Shown: one piece after another, positions 26,961-36,719 of the stretch | Layout: the number at the start of each line of letters is the position of its first letter | Position numbering within the stretch: position 1 is the stretch's first letter | DNA from: Paenibacillus amylolyticus | Lineage (GTDB): Bacteria > Bacillota > Bacilli > Paenibacillales > Paenibacillaceae | Assembly: GCF_003719335.1 (NCBI RefSeq) | Contig: NZ_RIAS01000008.1 | Span: forward strand, 62,001-126,000 | Direction of reading: 5' to 3' | DNA length: 64,000 bases | Notes under the pieces: model-generated | The model's input: the letters and a program-made list of their open reading frames with translations, nothing else | The model's database searches: none | What the model was told of the DNA's origin: nothing | Translations under genes and position numbers: made by a program

Positions 26961-27994
26961 TCTGTTTCCTCCTCGGACACGTTATCAAATTTCGGGATGA
27001 GCACTCGTACCGTTGTACCCGCTCCAGGCTTGGATATAATCTGGACTTGACCGCCCAGCTTCTCAGCACGTTCTCGCATCGTGGACAACCCATATGAACC
27101 TGGTCGCTCCGTCTGTTGTAAGAAACCTTGCCCGTCATCACTGATACTCATGCTGATCTGATGCTCGGATTCTCGGATGGCCAGACTAACAAGTCCGGCT
27201 TCAGCATGTTTAACAACATTGGCTACCGCCTCCTGAATAATGAGAAACAGCTGGTGCTCAATGGCATCCGAGACTCCGCCATCCAACTCCAGCTCTTTCA
27301 CGCCTTTTAAACCATTTTGCCGACAATAGTCAGGGAACCAGCTGTCGAGTGCTGCAGCGAGGTCGCGCCCTTCCAATTCAATCGGCCTAAGTTGCGCGAT
27401 CAATCCACGCACCTGGCGCTGTGCAATATGAGACATCTGAATTAACTGGTCGAGCACATTCCGACCATGCTCCGGATTCATCTCTAGTAGACGTGGAAGG
27501 GATGAAGCAGACATATGCATGGCGAATAGTTGCTGACTCACCGTGTCATGCAGATCCCTTGCCATACGTTTACGTTCTTCGATAACGGCACGCTCGGATG
27601 CTTGTTCCTTTTCAATAACCTCTTGCTCACCAAGCCGCTGGAGTAACCTCATTTTTTTCTCAATGGACTCCATCATTACATTAAATTCCTGATAGACCCG
27701 TCCAAAGGAAGCATCTTCCGCATCAGGCATCCGAACAGCAAGATTTCCTTTAGATACTTTCAACATATTGAGATCAAGCAGATCAATTTTGCGCTGAAGC
27801 CGCAATGCGGCGATATATCCGGTGACCACAGTTCCTACAACGACAACTCCGATATACGTCCATGCCCGATTGCGATTCTCCCCTGTAAGTACATCCCCAT
27901 ATAACAGATAGAATCCGCCCAGTGTAATCAATCCGGTTAACACGAAATACGTCATCAGTTCCCACTTGTTTGCTTTAAGAATCGTTCGAATCAT
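26957..27994 (-). CDS. liaS: LiaS-like sensor histidine kinase
   Basis: 345 residues, an intramembrane-sensing kinase: two membrane helices (about 14-32 and 44-64) with a very short external loop, HAMP, HisKA_3 with RDLHDTVSQQLFAMHMS, and a HATPase domain (EAVANVVKHA; GQGF). RBS GGTGGATTAACCT. Three bases separate it from liaF. Needs LiaF for inhibition in known systems. Confidence 0.92.
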   Translation of the reverse strand: MIRTILKANKWELMTYFVLTGLITLGGFYLLYGDVLTGENRNRAWTYIGVVVVGTVVTGYIAALRLQRKIDLLDLNMLKVSKGNLAVRMPDAEDASFGRVYQEFNVMMESIEKKMRLLQRLGEQEVIEKEQASERAVIEERKRMARDLHDTVSQQLFAMHMSASSLPRLLEMNPEHGRNVLDQLIQMSHIAQRQVRGLIAQLRPIELEGRDLAAALDSWFPDYCRQNGLKGVKELELDGGVSDAIEHQLFLIIQEAVANVVKHAEAGLVSLAIRESEHQISMSISDDGQGFLQQTERPGSYGLSTMRERAEKLGGQVQIISKPGAGTTVRVLIPKFDNVSEEETE

Positions 27995-27997
27995 AGG

Positions 27998-29047
27998 TTA
28001 ATCCACCTTGTTTACTTTGACATCGCCAATAAAAACACTGACAATAATTCGGAGTTTCTTGCCGGCTTCATGATAATGCGGAGTTTCCTCCTGCGCATTT
28101 CCTATAAACCCTCCACGTTTCGTACCCAGAAGCTTCATATCTCCCAGAAAAGAGCTGGATGTCAATGAAATGCCCAGATCCATGTCTTCTGGGACAAAAA
28201 TCTTAACATCACCAATAAAATGCGAAATGACAATTTTGGTTTCACCATACGGAATCTGCGCCTTGGTCAAATCAATAACGGTGTCACCAATAAATGAAGA
28301 GATGTTCATTGGTTTCAGCGTAAACACTTCTTTGCCCATATGAAAGTCACCAATGAAAGTGGATTTATTAAATGTTTTGCCATAGCCTTCTTCATATCCA
28401 TACTTATAGTTATGAGAATTAGCGTGGCCGAAGCCTCCAAATTTCTGATCATCCGAATGTGAATGGTACTTCTGATGAGACTGTCCGAACTTTTCACTGT
28501 CTTTTTTCAGATTCGGTCCCTCTTCGGATTGAAAGGATTGATGCTTACTCGAGGGTTGCTCTTGCTTTGGTTTGCCAAATGTCTTCTCGAACTCTTCATC
28601 GAATGAAGAGGGCATCTCCAAATCTTGAGGGGACAACGGCTTATATGGCTTCTCAGGCGGTGGAGGCGGTGTTTTGCTTTCATTTCCGTGAGGTTTCCGA
28701 TCCCGATGACCTGGTCCAATTAATACATATAACCCTCCGCCGATCAGCAGAATTGGAACGAGATAACGAATAAATTCTCCTAGGGAGTAACCAATCACGC
28801 CCAAGTTACGTGCAAGGAAGAATCCACCTATGGAAAGCACAACCACGGGCCCGATAACAGCATATCCCCCGTTACGGCGAATTTCCGTCAAACCTTTCAC
28901 TCCCCACCAGATCAAAAACACCGGCCAGTATGTTCTGAATATATATCCTATATCAATGTCATATCCCAATTGTCTGAGCAAGATCAGTGCACCTATAGCG
29001 ATAAGGGGTACGCCCACCCACCAACGGTCTAATGTAGATCGTTTCAT
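27998..29047 (-). CDS. liaF: LiaF-family regulator of the LiaRS system
   Basis: 349 residues. Four N-terminal membrane helices (to about residue 115), a charged Pro/Lys/Ser/His-rich linker of roughly 100 residues, and a C-terminal beta-helix DUF2154 domain with repeated FIGD-type strands (STFIGDFHMGKE, SSFIGDTVIDL, SHFIGDVKIFV, SVFIGDVKVNK). Inhibitor of LiaS in Bacillus. ATG at 29047 chosen, nine bases after AGGAG; GTG at 29050 is possible. First gene of the operon. The linker is longer than usual. Confidence 0.9.
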   Translation of the reverse strand: MKRSTLDRWWVGVPLIAIGALILLRQLGYDIDIGYIFRTYWPVFLIWWGVKGLTEIRRNGGYAVIGPVVVLSIGGFFLARNLGVIGYSLGEFIRYLVPILLIGGGLYVLIGPGHRDRKPHGNESKTPPPPPEKPYKPLSPQDLEMPSSFDEEFEKTFGKPKQEQPSSKHQSFQSEEGPNLKKDSEKFGQSHQKYHSHSDDQKFGGFGHANSHNYKYGYEEGYGKTFNKSTFIGDFHMGKEVFTLKPMNISSFIGDTVIDLTKAQIPYGETKIVISHFIGDVKIFVPEDMDLGISLTSSSFLGDMKLLGTKRGGFIGNAQEETPHYHEAGKKLRIIVSVFIGDVKVNKVD

Positions 29048-29130
29048 CACACATGTCTCCTTTGTCTTTATTCTATATCCAGTGTACCTTAGACATGCTG
29101 AGGTTAACAGCGCCGACAGGTGGAAATTGT

Positions 29131-29148
29131 CTCAGTCTCGAGACTGAG
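29131..29148. promoter_or_regulatory. 7-4-7 dyad upstream of liaFSR, candidate LiaR box
   Basis: CTCAGTC-TCGA-GACTGAG, a perfect palindrome about 80 bases before the liaF start codon. The inverted heptamers with a four-base spacer are the layout reported for LiaR sites in Bacillus. Confidence 0.6.
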
Positions 29149-29220
29149 GCTTGAGGAGAATTATGTAAATTTTATTTATTTAGAAAAGAGAACATAACCA
29201 TAGGGAACATGAAAATGAAA

Positions 29221-29248
29221 ACACCCCGGAGCAATCGCTCCGGGGTGT
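29221..29248 (-). terminator. Terminator downstream of the SASP-like gene
   Basis: Perfect 12-bp GC-rich arms ACACCCCGGAGC and complement, AATC loop, T-rich on the minus side. Confidence 0.85.
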
Positions 29249-29306
29249 AGTTATCACCATTGATTCTTTATTCATCTTACATGGCGTAATGCTTTAATCT
29301 TGGAAA

Positions 29307-29516
29307 TTACTTTTTCATTTTTCCTGCACGGCCAGTTTGACCTGTGTTTTCTACACCGAACTCGGCATTATATTTTTCATCAGGTGTTTGGAAATTATCT
29401 TGTACTTTGTTTTGAGCTGATTGCTTCACTTTGGACGCAGCGCTTCCATTCTCCTGACCAAACTCAGCATCATACTTCTCGTTTGGCGTTTGATAACCTT
29501 GGGATTTCTTTGCCAC
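29307..29516 (-). CDS. Gamma-type small acid-soluble spore protein-like
   Basis: 69 residues, Gln/Lys/Glu-rich and without Cys or Trp. Two internal repeats, TPNEKYDAEFGQENG and TPDEKYNAEFGVENTG, each with a Glu-Phe-Gly-x-Glu-Asn core that resembles the E-F sites cut by the germination protease GPR in gamma-type SASPs. GTG start, seven bases after AGAGGTG. A sigma-G-type promoter precedes it. Likely an amino-acid store of the forespore. Confidence 0.75.
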   Translation of the reverse strand: MAKKSQGYQTPNEKYDAEFGQENGSAASKVKQSAQNKVQDNFQTPDEKYNAEFGVENTGQTGRAGKMKK

Positions 29517-29580
29517 AACGAATCACCTCTCTCTTCATATTTACACTGCTTGTTGCAGTGCGGGGTTCGTCCCCAGTCAA

Positions 29581-29611
29581 TATTATGTGAAGAGAGCCTT
29601 TTTGTTATTCA
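29581..29611 (-). promoter_or_regulatory. Sigma-G-type forespore promoter
   Basis: Minus strand TGAATA (29606-29611) and CATAATA (29581-29587) separated by 18 bp, matching the GHATR / CATNHTA pattern of sigma-G. It lies about 65 bases upstream of the SASP-like start codon. Confidence 0.65.
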
Positions 29612-29628
29612 GGCATAACATTCCATCC

Positions 29629-30420
29629 TCAGATGGCTTTGTCGAGCCAGGAATCCGGTACAGTTTTATAGACATCAATCGCTTTGGACAACTCCGCCAG
29701 CATCTGCTCGGTACATTTCCCCGCCCCCTGCTTGATGACCTGTACTTCAACATCCTTTTTACCCCATTCTTTGTACACTTGCTTGGTCGTCGGAAAATAC
29801 AGATCGATCTTGTTGCCTTTAATAGCCGAACCTGTATCAGCAACGATACCGTAACCGTAACCAGGTATATACAATATGGAACCCATCGGAAATAACTTCG
29901 GATCTGCTGCAATGGTAGATACGGTTTCTTTGTCCCGACGAACTTTTACCCCGGAATACGTAATACCGTATTGCGGATGTTTTGGCGTTTTACCCGTGGA
30001 TTCGACTCCAGCTGTATATCCTGTTGCCGTCACCTTTTGGGTTTCCAAAATTTGTTCTGAACGCGGAGCCAGCACTGGCATAGCGGGATCAACCACTCGT
30101 TTGGCTGGTAATTCAGGTTTTGGCAGTACCATCGGCTGTGGAGACCACATAAAAGCCATGTATACGAGTGTGGTCAATTGAGTTTCGTCCGTGTATAAAG
30201 GTTCGTGTTGTTTTGCCCCGACTGTACGCTCGGCTTTTAAGTCACGAATCACATCGTGCTTGTCATTATTGTTCATTTCCTGAACATGCATGTCCGTGCT
30301 TTCCTCTTCAAATATATAGGCCTTGGCCTCATTGAAACTCATCAAAATCCCGGCAAATATGAAGCAACACATGATGATGAACTTGTGGTTTTCATTGAAT
30401 TTTAAAAAATGCTTTTTCAT
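29629..30420 (-). CDS. 3D-domain protein, MltA/YocH-like muralytic family
   Basis: 263 residues. N-terminal membrane/signal segment ([21 protein letters not shown]), a Lys/Glu-rich stretch, and a C-terminal 3D domain (about 155-245: [47 protein letters not shown]) with the conserved Asp residues. Such proteins are cell-wall lytic transglycosylases or stationary-phase survival factors. RBS GGGGGAGGTTATACC. Position between spore and housekeeping genes fits a stationary-phase role. Confidence 0.85.
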   Translation of the reverse strand: MKKHFLKFNENHKFIIMCCFIFAGILMSFNEAKAYIFEEESTDMHVQEMNNNDKHDVIRDLKAERTVGAKQHEPLYTDETQLTTLVYMAFMWSPQPMVLPKPELPAKRVVDPAMPVLAPRSEQILETQKVTATGYTAGVESTGKTPKHPQYGITYSGVKVRRDKETVSTIAADPKLFPMGSILYIPGYGYGIVADTGSAIKGNKIDLYFPTTKQVYKEWGKKDVEVQVIKQGAGKCTEQMLAELSKAIDVYKTVPDSWLDKAI

Positions 30421-30510
30421 GGTATAACCTCCCCCTCACTTGCAAAGGGTTACCAAAAAGAATCGATCCTATACCTTTTCTCAGACTATAGTTATAAAAA
30501 CAAGCGCAAA

Positions 30511-30555
30511 AAACCGTCTGAAAACGATGGATTCAGCCATGTTCTCAGACGGTTT
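30511..30555 (-). terminator. Terminator downstream of thrS
   Basis: 15-bp arms with one mismatch (AAACCGTCTGAAAAC and GTTCTCAGACGGTTT), T-rich after the stem on the minus strand. Confidence 0.78.
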
Positions 30556-30598
30556 CTTTAGATTTATTTCGTTGTGACAGAGTCTAATTTATTTGGGA

Positions 30599-32536
30599 TT
30601 AGACTTGTCTTGAAGCAATTTCTTCTTTCAACTGAGCGACAATCTCATCCACCAGCTTCATGCCCAGATCGCCCTCTCCGCGTTTACGTACGGATACGGA
30701 TGCAGCATTTTTCTCATTCTCCCCCACAACGAACATGTAAGGCATTTTCTCCAGCTGTGCTTCACGGATTTTGTAACCCAGTTTCTCATTGCGAAGATCT
30801 GCTTCTGCCGCGATTCCTGCACGTTTCAGCTTCGCTTCTACTTCACGCGCATACTCGTCGTAATTTCCGGATACCGGAATGACTTTGGCTTGTACCGGAG
30901 ACAACCAAAGCGGGAACGCACCTGCAAAGTTCTCCAGCAAAAATGCAGTGAAGCGCTCCATTGTACTAATTACGCCCCGGTGGATAACAACCGGACGATG
31001 CTTCTGTCCATCATCACCAACATATTCAAGCTCAAAGCGCTCAGGGAGCAAGAAGTCCAGTTGAACAGTAGAGAGCGTTTCTTCTTTGCCCAGTGCAGTT
31101 TTGATCTGTACATCCAGCTTCGGACCGTAGAATGCTGCTTCGCCTTCAGCTTCATAGAACGGAAGATCGAGTTCTTCCACAACTTCACGCAGCATGCGTT
31201 GGGACATTTCCCACATCTCATCGTTCTGGAAATATTTCTCGGTGTCTTGCGGATCACGGTAGGACAGACGGAAACGATATTCGTGAATGCCAAAGTCTTT
31301 ATATACCGTTTGGATCAATTCGATAACACGAGCAAACTCTTCTTTGATCTGATCCGGACGTGCAAAGATGTGAGAGTCATTCAGTGTCATCGCACGTACA
31401 CGGTGTAGACCTGTCAATGCGCCTGACATTTCATAACGATGCATCATACCGAGTTCGGCAATACGGATCGGAAGATCACGGTAGCTGTGCATATTGGATT
31501 TGTATACCATCATATGGTGAGGACAGTTCATCGGACGAAGAACCAGTTCCTCGTTATCCATAACCATTTTCGGGAACATGTCTTCCTGGTAGTGCTCCCA
31601 GTGACCTGAAGTTTTATACAGCTCTACGTTCCCCAATACAGGAGTGTAAACGTGCTGGTAACCCAGGCTTTCTTCCAGATCAACGATGTAACGCTCCAGT
31701 GTACGACGCAACTTCGCACCGTTAGGCAACCAGATCGGCAGACCTTGACCCACAAGTTGCGAGAATGTGAACATTTCCAGTTCTTTACCGAGTTTACGGT
31801 GGTCACGCTTGCGCGCTTCTTCAAGGAAGTGCAAGTGCTCATCCAACTGTGCTTTTTTTACAAAAGCAGTACCGTATACACGTTGCAACATTTTGTTCTT
31901 GCTGTCCCCGCGCCAGTATGCACCCGCTACGTTCATCAGCTTGAACACTTTAATTTTGCTTGTAGATGGAACGTGTGGCCCACGGCACAAGTCGAAAAAT
32001 TCGCCTTGCTCATAGATCGTAATTACGCTATCTTCCGGTAAAGCATTGATTAACTCCAGTTTGTATGGGTCGCCGACTTCATTAAAAATGTTGATAGCTT
32101 CCGCACGGCTAACTTCTTTGCGCACGATAGGCAGATTTTCATTGACGATGCGTTCCATTTCTTTTTCAATCTTTTGTAAATCTTCCGGGTTAAGCGGATG
32201 TTCCAGATCCATGTCATAGTAGAAGCCATCCTCAATGACTGGCCCTACGCCCAGATGAACTTCCTTGTTACCGTACAGACGTTTTACCGCCTGAGCCAGC
32301 AAGTGAGCTGTACTGTGACGCATGACTTCGAGACCTTCAGGAGAATCCAGCGTTACGATCTCCACCAAAGCCCCTTCATGAATTGGAGTGGATAGATCCA
32401 CCACGATGCCATCCAGTTTGCCAGCTGCGGCATTTTTGCGAAGTCCGCTGCTAATCGAAGCGGCTACATCCTCAATACTGCTTCCGTCTGCGTACTCACG
32501 TACGGAACCATCCGGTAGTTTAATGTTTACTGCCAT
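30599..32536 (-). CDS. thrS: Threonyl-tRNA synthetase
   Basis: 645 residues, full length. TGS domain (1-60), SAD/editing domain (about 65-230), class II catalytic core with zinc ligands Cys ([12 protein letters not shown], about 335) and His, motif 3 region near 520, and the anticodon-binding domain from about 540. ATG at 32536 lies ten bases after AGGAGG; two upstream in-frame starts either overlap the ribosome site or add residues not found in the family. Controlled by a T-box leader. Confidence 0.95.
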   Translation of the reverse strand: MAVNIKLPDGSVREYADGSSIEDVAASISSGLRKNAAAGKLDGIVVDLSTPIHEGALVEIVTLDSPEGLEVMRHSTAHLLAQAVKRLYGNKEVHLGVGPVIEDGFYYDMDLEHPLNPEDLQKIEKEMERIVNENLPIVRKEVSRAEAINIFNEVGDPYKLELINALPEDSVITIYEQGEFFDLCRGPHVPSTSKIKVFKLMNVAGAYWRGDSKNKMLQRVYGTAFVKKAQLDEHLHFLEEARKRDHRKLGKELEMFTFSQLVGQGLPIWLPNGAKLRRTLERYIVDLEESLGYQHVYTPVLGNVELYKTSGHWEHYQEDMFPKMVMDNEELVLRPMNCPHHMMVYKSNMHSYRDLPIRIAELGMMHRYEMSGALTGLHRVRAMTLNDSHIFARPDQIKEEFARVIELIQTVYKDFGIHEYRFRLSYRDPQDTEKYFQNDEMWEMSQRMLREVVEELDLPFYEAEGEAAFYGPKLDVQIKTALGKEETLSTVQLDFLLPERFELEYVGDDGQKHRPVVIHRGVISTMERFTAFLLENFAGAFPLWLSPVQAKVIPVSGNYDEYAREVEAKLKRAGIAAEADLRNEKLGYKIREAQLEKMPYMFVVGENEKNAASVSVRKRGEGDLGMKLVDEIVAQLKEEIASRQV

Positions 32537-32643
32537 TTGTCTCATTCCTCCTGTAAAATAAACATCCATTTACTTTGTCTTGCAATGGACTGGTCATCTA
32601 TTGCGTGTTTCCAGTTAGCCCTCGGATCAACGAAAAATAACGC

Positions 32644-32903
32644 AAAAAACACCCGTCCCGGTCAAGGGACGAGTGTTATAACTCGTGGTTCCACCCTAAT
32701 TCAGCTGGTTGTTCCTGTTTGCAGGAAAACAGCCCTCATTGGCATGTCGGTAACGGGCATGACCCGGCAAATCCTTACTCACAAAACCGCCATTCTTAAA
32801 AATGGTTGATTAACCGGTTTTATTTTCAAAATTGCAGCTCCAAAGGGGTAAACCATACGTGATATCCGGAGGAAATTTCAGCCCAGGTTCCTCTCTCTGC
32901 ACC
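32644..32903 (-). promoter_or_regulatory. T-box riboswitch (tRNA-Thr), thrS leader
   Basis: Minus strand: stem I with the CTTTGGAGC distal segment preceded by specifier ACC (32847-32849), a Thr codon; the T-box AGGGTGGAACCACG at 32684-32697; then the terminator hairpin AACACTCGTCCC/GGGACGGGTGTT with T run at 32644-32677. Uncharged tRNA-Thr should favour the antiterminator. Confidence 0.92.
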
Positions 32904-32904
32904 G

Positions 32905-32933
32905 ATCAAACGTGTGGCTCTTGTCTTTGTCAA
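32905..32933 (-). promoter_or_regulatory. thrS T-box promoter
   Basis: TTGACA (32928-32933), 17-bp spacer, TTTGAT (32905-32910) on the minus strand, directly before the leader and just after the ytxC stop. Confidence 0.75.
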
Positions 32934-32943
32934 CGCTTTTGTA

Positions 32944-33888
32944 TCAACAGTTATTATAATTGCCCAGATCGCCTGCGTCAAGACTTGTCAGCAATCCAGA
33001 ACGAAGCACTTCGCATTCGGGACATTGATGGCATATCTGCACCTTATCTTCGAATATCTGGCATATCGTTGAGATGATGGGTAACTCGGGTGTGCTGGTG
33101 TGCAACACGACTTTTTCCGGTGATATGGAAATAAGTGTACTCACGATCATGTCTTCAATATCCATCTCCAGTTCCAGCCCAGGCATCTCCACAACCACTT
33201 GTTCATCTTTCTGCACAGGCAACAGATTAAGTCCCGCATCAAGCACCTGAAATTCATGTTTGCCTTTGTGGATCAGATGGATTAAAGGAACTTTAGCCTC
33301 CTGAAAAAACACAAAATACTTTAACAGCCCCATGAACTCTTCATATTGACGGTCCATCCAGAACTCATCGAGTGCATATTCCACGAGCTCCTGCAATTCC
33401 TGCTTATAGGCACGTATACGGAAATTCAGGATGCCCTCCAGATGGAAAAAATGGATGTCCTCCAAATCCTGCCTCAAACCTCTCGCTAATGTTGCACGGC
33501 GGCGCTCCCGCAAACCCGGTTGATCCAAGTCACTATTCACGAGCAGCGGCATGCAGATGCGGTGAACCTTCTCGACTTCGTGTTCATCCATGACCGAGCA
33601 TGATTTGGCAATAATATTCTCAACCATGCTCCGTTCCTGCGTTTCCATTATATAATCCGCGATACCCAGGGAAAGCAAATCGCTGATGCGTGGCAGCCAC
33701 TGCTGGAAATCTTCGTGATTCTCATTGCCTCTGCACGTCCAGACTGCTCTGCCATCCTTATGTTTGAAGGTGAGCCGGAATCCTCTTTTACTTATATGTA
33801 AACCTTTGATTTTTTCCTTAATGCATTGTTGAAAAAGAGCTGCCTCCTCTTGCCCAGACACATCGGTCCATACTGCAAACAGTTCCAT
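32944..33888 (-). CDS. ytxC: Putative sporulation protein YtxC
   Basis: 314 residues, family usual length about 280-310. Helical N-terminal half with ERRRATLARGLRQDLEDIHFFHLEG as the most conserved stretch and a C-terminal domain. Bacillus subtilis carries ytxC immediately upstream of thrS, the same arrangement as here. ATG at 33888 is eight bases after AAGGAG; the GTG at 33897 overlaps that site. Function not established; an accessory role in sporulation is proposed for the family. Confidence 0.8.
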   Translation of the reverse strand: MELFAVWTDVSGQEEAALFQQCIKEKIKGLHISKRGFRLTFKHKDGRAVWTCRGNENHEDFQQWLPRISDLLSLGIADYIMETQERSMVENIIAKSCSVMDEHEVEKVHRICMPLLVNSDLDQPGLRERRRATLARGLRQDLEDIHFFHLEGILNFRIRAYKQELQELVEYALDEFWMDRQYEEFMGLLKYFVFFQEAKVPLIHLIHKGKHEFQVLDAGLNLLPVQKDEQVVVEMPGLELEMDIEDMIVSTLISISPEKVVLHTSTPELPIISTICQIFEDKVQICHQCPECEVLRSGLLTSLDAGDLGNYNNC

Positions 33889-34121
33889 AAGAATCACTCC
33901 TTTCCTTTCTCTTCAAAGTATATGGCAAGGCCCAAAGGGATATACGAAGCGGTTTGATGGAAAGGGTGTCATGATTTCTCAGCATAAAACGCGAGCCAAA
34001 GTATTTTGGTAAAAAAGAATAATGGAAGGTTTCGTGAACTATGAATGAATGGTTTGGAGATCACGCAAAAATGTGTTATTATTTTTATAACAGTATCTTC
34101 ACGGAAGGGGGGAAGCCGAAA

Positions 34122-34523
34122 ATGAGACAACATCCTAGACTGCTCCATCACATGATTATCATCATTTTATGCGTCTTTCAGGCGCTTTGCTTCCCGGTTC
34201 CAATGCAGACAGAATCTGCCGTTGGTGTGTCCGTCGATGCCACTTCGAATAAAGAAGGGCTTGAAGTACTGTCTCAAATACCCGAGTCTCAGCAGAAACC
34301 TGTCATTCGCAAAAATACGCAAGTGATGTCTAAGCTGGCTGCAGTGAAGCAAACCAAGCCTGTATTTCTTGTCCTCGCATTGTTAATCGTGCTGCGAATT
34401 CCTACAGCAGGTCTGTCTTTTAAACCGTGGTATTGTCTGTTCAAACGCAGATTATTTCTGCTGCCAATTAAATACACCAGTATGTATTTATCCCTCTCCC
34501 CAATGGCACCGAGATACGCCTGA
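34122..34523 (+). CDS. Hypothetical membrane protein
   Basis: 133 residues. Two hydrophobic segments, about 11-28 (MIIIILCVFQALCFPVP) and about 80-98 (VFLVLALLIVLRI), separated by a polar 50-residue stretch; basic tail ending SPMAPRYA. ATG at 34122 follows GGAAGGGGGGAAG. The plus-strand frame also continues upstream to 34041 without a ribosome site. No homologue recognised. Real gene likely but not certain. Confidence 0.5.
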   Translation: MRQHPRLLHHMIIIILCVFQALCFPVPMQTESAVGVSVDATSNKEGLEVLSQIPESQQKPVIRKNTQVMSKLAAVKQTKPVFLVLALLIVLRIPTAGLSFKPWYCLFKRRLFLLPIKYTSMYLSLSPMAPRYA

Positions 34524-34860
34524 GCTCGTTAAGAGCCCGTTTGCCGTATTCGTCAGGTTGCCAGCGCATGGAGCCACCTCTTCGCTATAGACGGTGTTCT
34601 CATGCATAACTTATAACCCATGATGTAAACGTTAGTTTTGAAACACCTGGTTTGGAACTTTTATTTGTGGTCGTTTTATTTGTTGACTTTTATTTTACAA
34701 ACAAATCTTGATTTCACATCATATATTCGGCTGTGTCAGGAATTACTGGCTCTGTTTCCCCGCACCATTTGATGTTCCACCTGAGCAGCAGATGAACTGA
34801 TACGGGAAGAAAAGCCTTCCTTCTATGGCCAGCCTCAATTACTAAGGAGGCATACTATCC
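34524..34860. other. 337-bp intergenic region upstream of khtT
   Basis: Probable promoter area for the antiporter genes; a TTGACT at about 34680 lacks a well-spaced -10 box. I looked for the c-di-AMP (ydaO) motif and did not find its conserved GGGGTGAATC core. A small GGAAG/CTTCC hairpin lies near 34806-34821. Confidence 0.4.
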
Positions 34861-35355
34861 ATGGATGTACGCGAAACAGATTTGCCGGGAATCGGCAAAA
34901 AATTTCAAATTGAAACGAGCAGCGGTGATAAAATCGTCATTATTATTCACGATGATGGACGCCGTGAAATGTATCATTTTGAATATGATGACCCGGATCA
35001 AAGCATCTCTATGATCACACTTGACGATAATGAGGCAAGACAGATTGCCGCCATCGTTGGCGGATTAACGTACAAACCGAAACAACTTGAAAATATTGAA
35101 GTCACCTTTGACGATCTGATTATCGAATGGTACAAAATCGAAGCGTCATTTGGATGCATTGGCAAATCCATTGGTGAATTGAATGTACGTCAAAACTCTG
35201 GTGCAACGGTCATTGCCGTTGTGGAGAAAAATCATAAAAAACATATCAGCCCAGGTCCGGAGGTTGTGATTAGCGCAGAATCTACGGTAGTCGCCGTTGG
35301 CGAACGCAACCAGCAGAAGCTTTTCAAGTCCCTCCTCCTGACGGGAAGGGGGTAA
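34861..35355 (+). CDS. khtT: TrkA-C domain regulatory subunit of K+/H+ antiporter, KhtT-like
   Basis: 164 residues. Small N-terminal beta domain, then a TrkA_C/RCK_C domain (about 75-160: [49 protein letters not shown]) that binds nucleotides such as c-di-AMP in KhtT. RBS AAGGAGGCATACTATCC. Four bases separate it from the transporter gene, with which it forms a unit. No khtS-like third gene is seen. Confidence 0.85.
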   Translation: MDVRETDLPGIGKKFQIETSSGDKIVIIIHDDGRREMYHFEYDDPDQSISMITLDDNEARQIAAIVGGLTYKPKQLENIEVTFDDLIIEWYKIEASFGCIGKSIGELNVRQNSGATVIAVVEKNHKKHISPGPEVVISAESTVVAVGERNQQKLFKSLLLTGRG

Positions 35356-35359
35356 CTCG

Positions 35360-36598
35360 ATGGATCATTTGATTTTTGAAGTGGGTCTGGCACTGGTGCT
35401 CATTGCGGCAGCCGGCCTTTTATCCGCAAAACTGAGATTTTCGGTTGTTCCGTTCTATATTTTGATCGGGATGGCCGTGGGACCACATGCCATGCAAATC
35501 TGGCATCTGGACTTCCGATTTATTGAAAGCCAGCCGTTCATCGACTTTATGGGTCGGATCGGTATTTTGTTCCTTTTGTTCTATCTGGGACTGGAGTTCT
35601 CTGTAGGTCGTTTAGTCAAATCGGGTCGCTCCATCGTTGTTGGCGGCTCGATCTATATCGGGATTAACTTCACACTCGGATTAGTATTCGGTTTTGCCTC
35701 CGGTTTCCCGGCAGCTGAGGCACTCATCATTGCAGGTATAACAACTATCTCGTCTAGTGCTATTGTAGCCAAGGTGCTCGTTGATTTGAAACGAACAGCC
35801 AATCCCGAGACCGAGATGATTCTGGGTATTATTATGTTTGAGGACGTATTCCTCGCTGTATATATTTCCATCTTGTCTGGACTCGTACTGAGTGATTCAT
35901 CCTCCATCGGAGGCGTAATCATGTCCGCACTGATTGCTCTCGGCTTCATGCTTATAGTCATCATTCTTGGACGTAAAGCCACACCTTTACTGAATAAATT
36001 GCTCAAGATTCGTTCCAACGAATTATTCTCACTTGTTGTTTTCGGGGCATTGTTCCTTGTCGCTGGTTTCTCCGAAACAATCCATGTCGCTGAAGCCATT
36101 GGTGCTTTGCTCGTCGGTCTTGTGCTTGCGGAAACGGAACATGCCAAACGGATTGAACATCTGATTCTGCCGTTCCGTGATTTCTTTGGAGCTATCTTTT
36201 TCTTCAGCTTCGGACTATCTATTGATCCGTTGTCCCTTGGCGGTGAAGCCGTTTGGCTCGCTTTGATTGCTGTAGTGATTACACTGTTTGGTAACTTCCT
36301 CGCAGGTATGCTGGCTGGACGCAGTGCAGGGCTTTCACCAAAAGCATCTGCTAATATCGGATTAACCATTGTGTCTCGTGGTGAGTTCTCCATTATTATG
36401 GCCAATATGGGTAAAGCCGGTGGACTGTTACCATTGCTTCAACCCTTTGCCGCGCTGTATGTATTGATTCTCGCTATTCTTGGGCCGTTGTTAACTAAAG
36501 AGTCCAAACACGTATTCCGTATTTTGGATAAAATATTCAAGTTCAAAGATCCTCGCAAGAAAAAAGAAGAACCTAAAGTTCTGCAGAAAGAAGGCTAA
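35360..36598 (+). CDS. khtU: Cation:proton antiporter, CPA2 family (KhtU-like)
   Basis: 412 residues with about 12 membrane helices and no C-terminal RCK domain, hence dependent on the TrkA_C subunit encoded just upstream. Typical CPA2 segments: FLLFYLGLEFSV, AGITTISSSAIVAKVL, MFEDVFLAVY, VGLVLAETEHA and GLTIVSRGEFSIIMA. Exports K+ (or Na+) against protons. RBS GAAGGGGGTAACTCG. Confidence 0.9.
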   Translation: MDHLIFEVGLALVLIAAAGLLSAKLRFSVVPFYILIGMAVGPHAMQIWHLDFRFIESQPFIDFMGRIGILFLLFYLGLEFSVGRLVKSGRSIVVGGSIYIGINFTLGLVFGFASGFPAAEALIIAGITTISSSAIVAKVLVDLKRTANPETEMILGIIMFEDVFLAVYISILSGLVLSDSSSIGGVIMSALIALGFMLIVIILGRKATPLLNKLLKIRSNELFSLVVFGALFLVAGFSETIHVAEAIGALLVGLVLAETEHAKRIEHLILPFRDFFGAIFFFSFGLSIDPLSLGGEAVWLALIAVVITLFGNFLAGMLAGRSAGLSPKASANIGLTIVSRGEFSIIMANMGKAGGLLPLLQPFAALYVLILAILGPLLTKESKHVFRILDKIFKFKDPRKKKEEPKVLQKEG

Positions 36599-36719
36599 GT
36601 AACATGTCTGTGCAGAGCAGATCTATGTTTGTATTAAGCTACTGAGCGGCTGCATGCCGACCTTTCTGTGAAGAACCCAGGGAGAATGGCTCGAAGCCGC
36701 ACTGAAGGAGGATGGACAT

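Noticed and set aside
29546-29562. CACTGC/GCAGTG hairpin as terminator
   Set aside because: Short 6-bp stem without a following T run; lies in the SASP-like leader.
34468-34569. 33-codon minus-strand ORF (start MRWQPDEYG) with GAGGTGG before it
   Set aside because: Overlaps the hypothetical gene antisense and is short; plausible but without conservation data I do not call it.
34524-34860. c-di-AMP (ydaO) riboswitch before khtT
   Set aside because: The conserved GGGGTGAATC core and pseudo-symmetric stems are not found.
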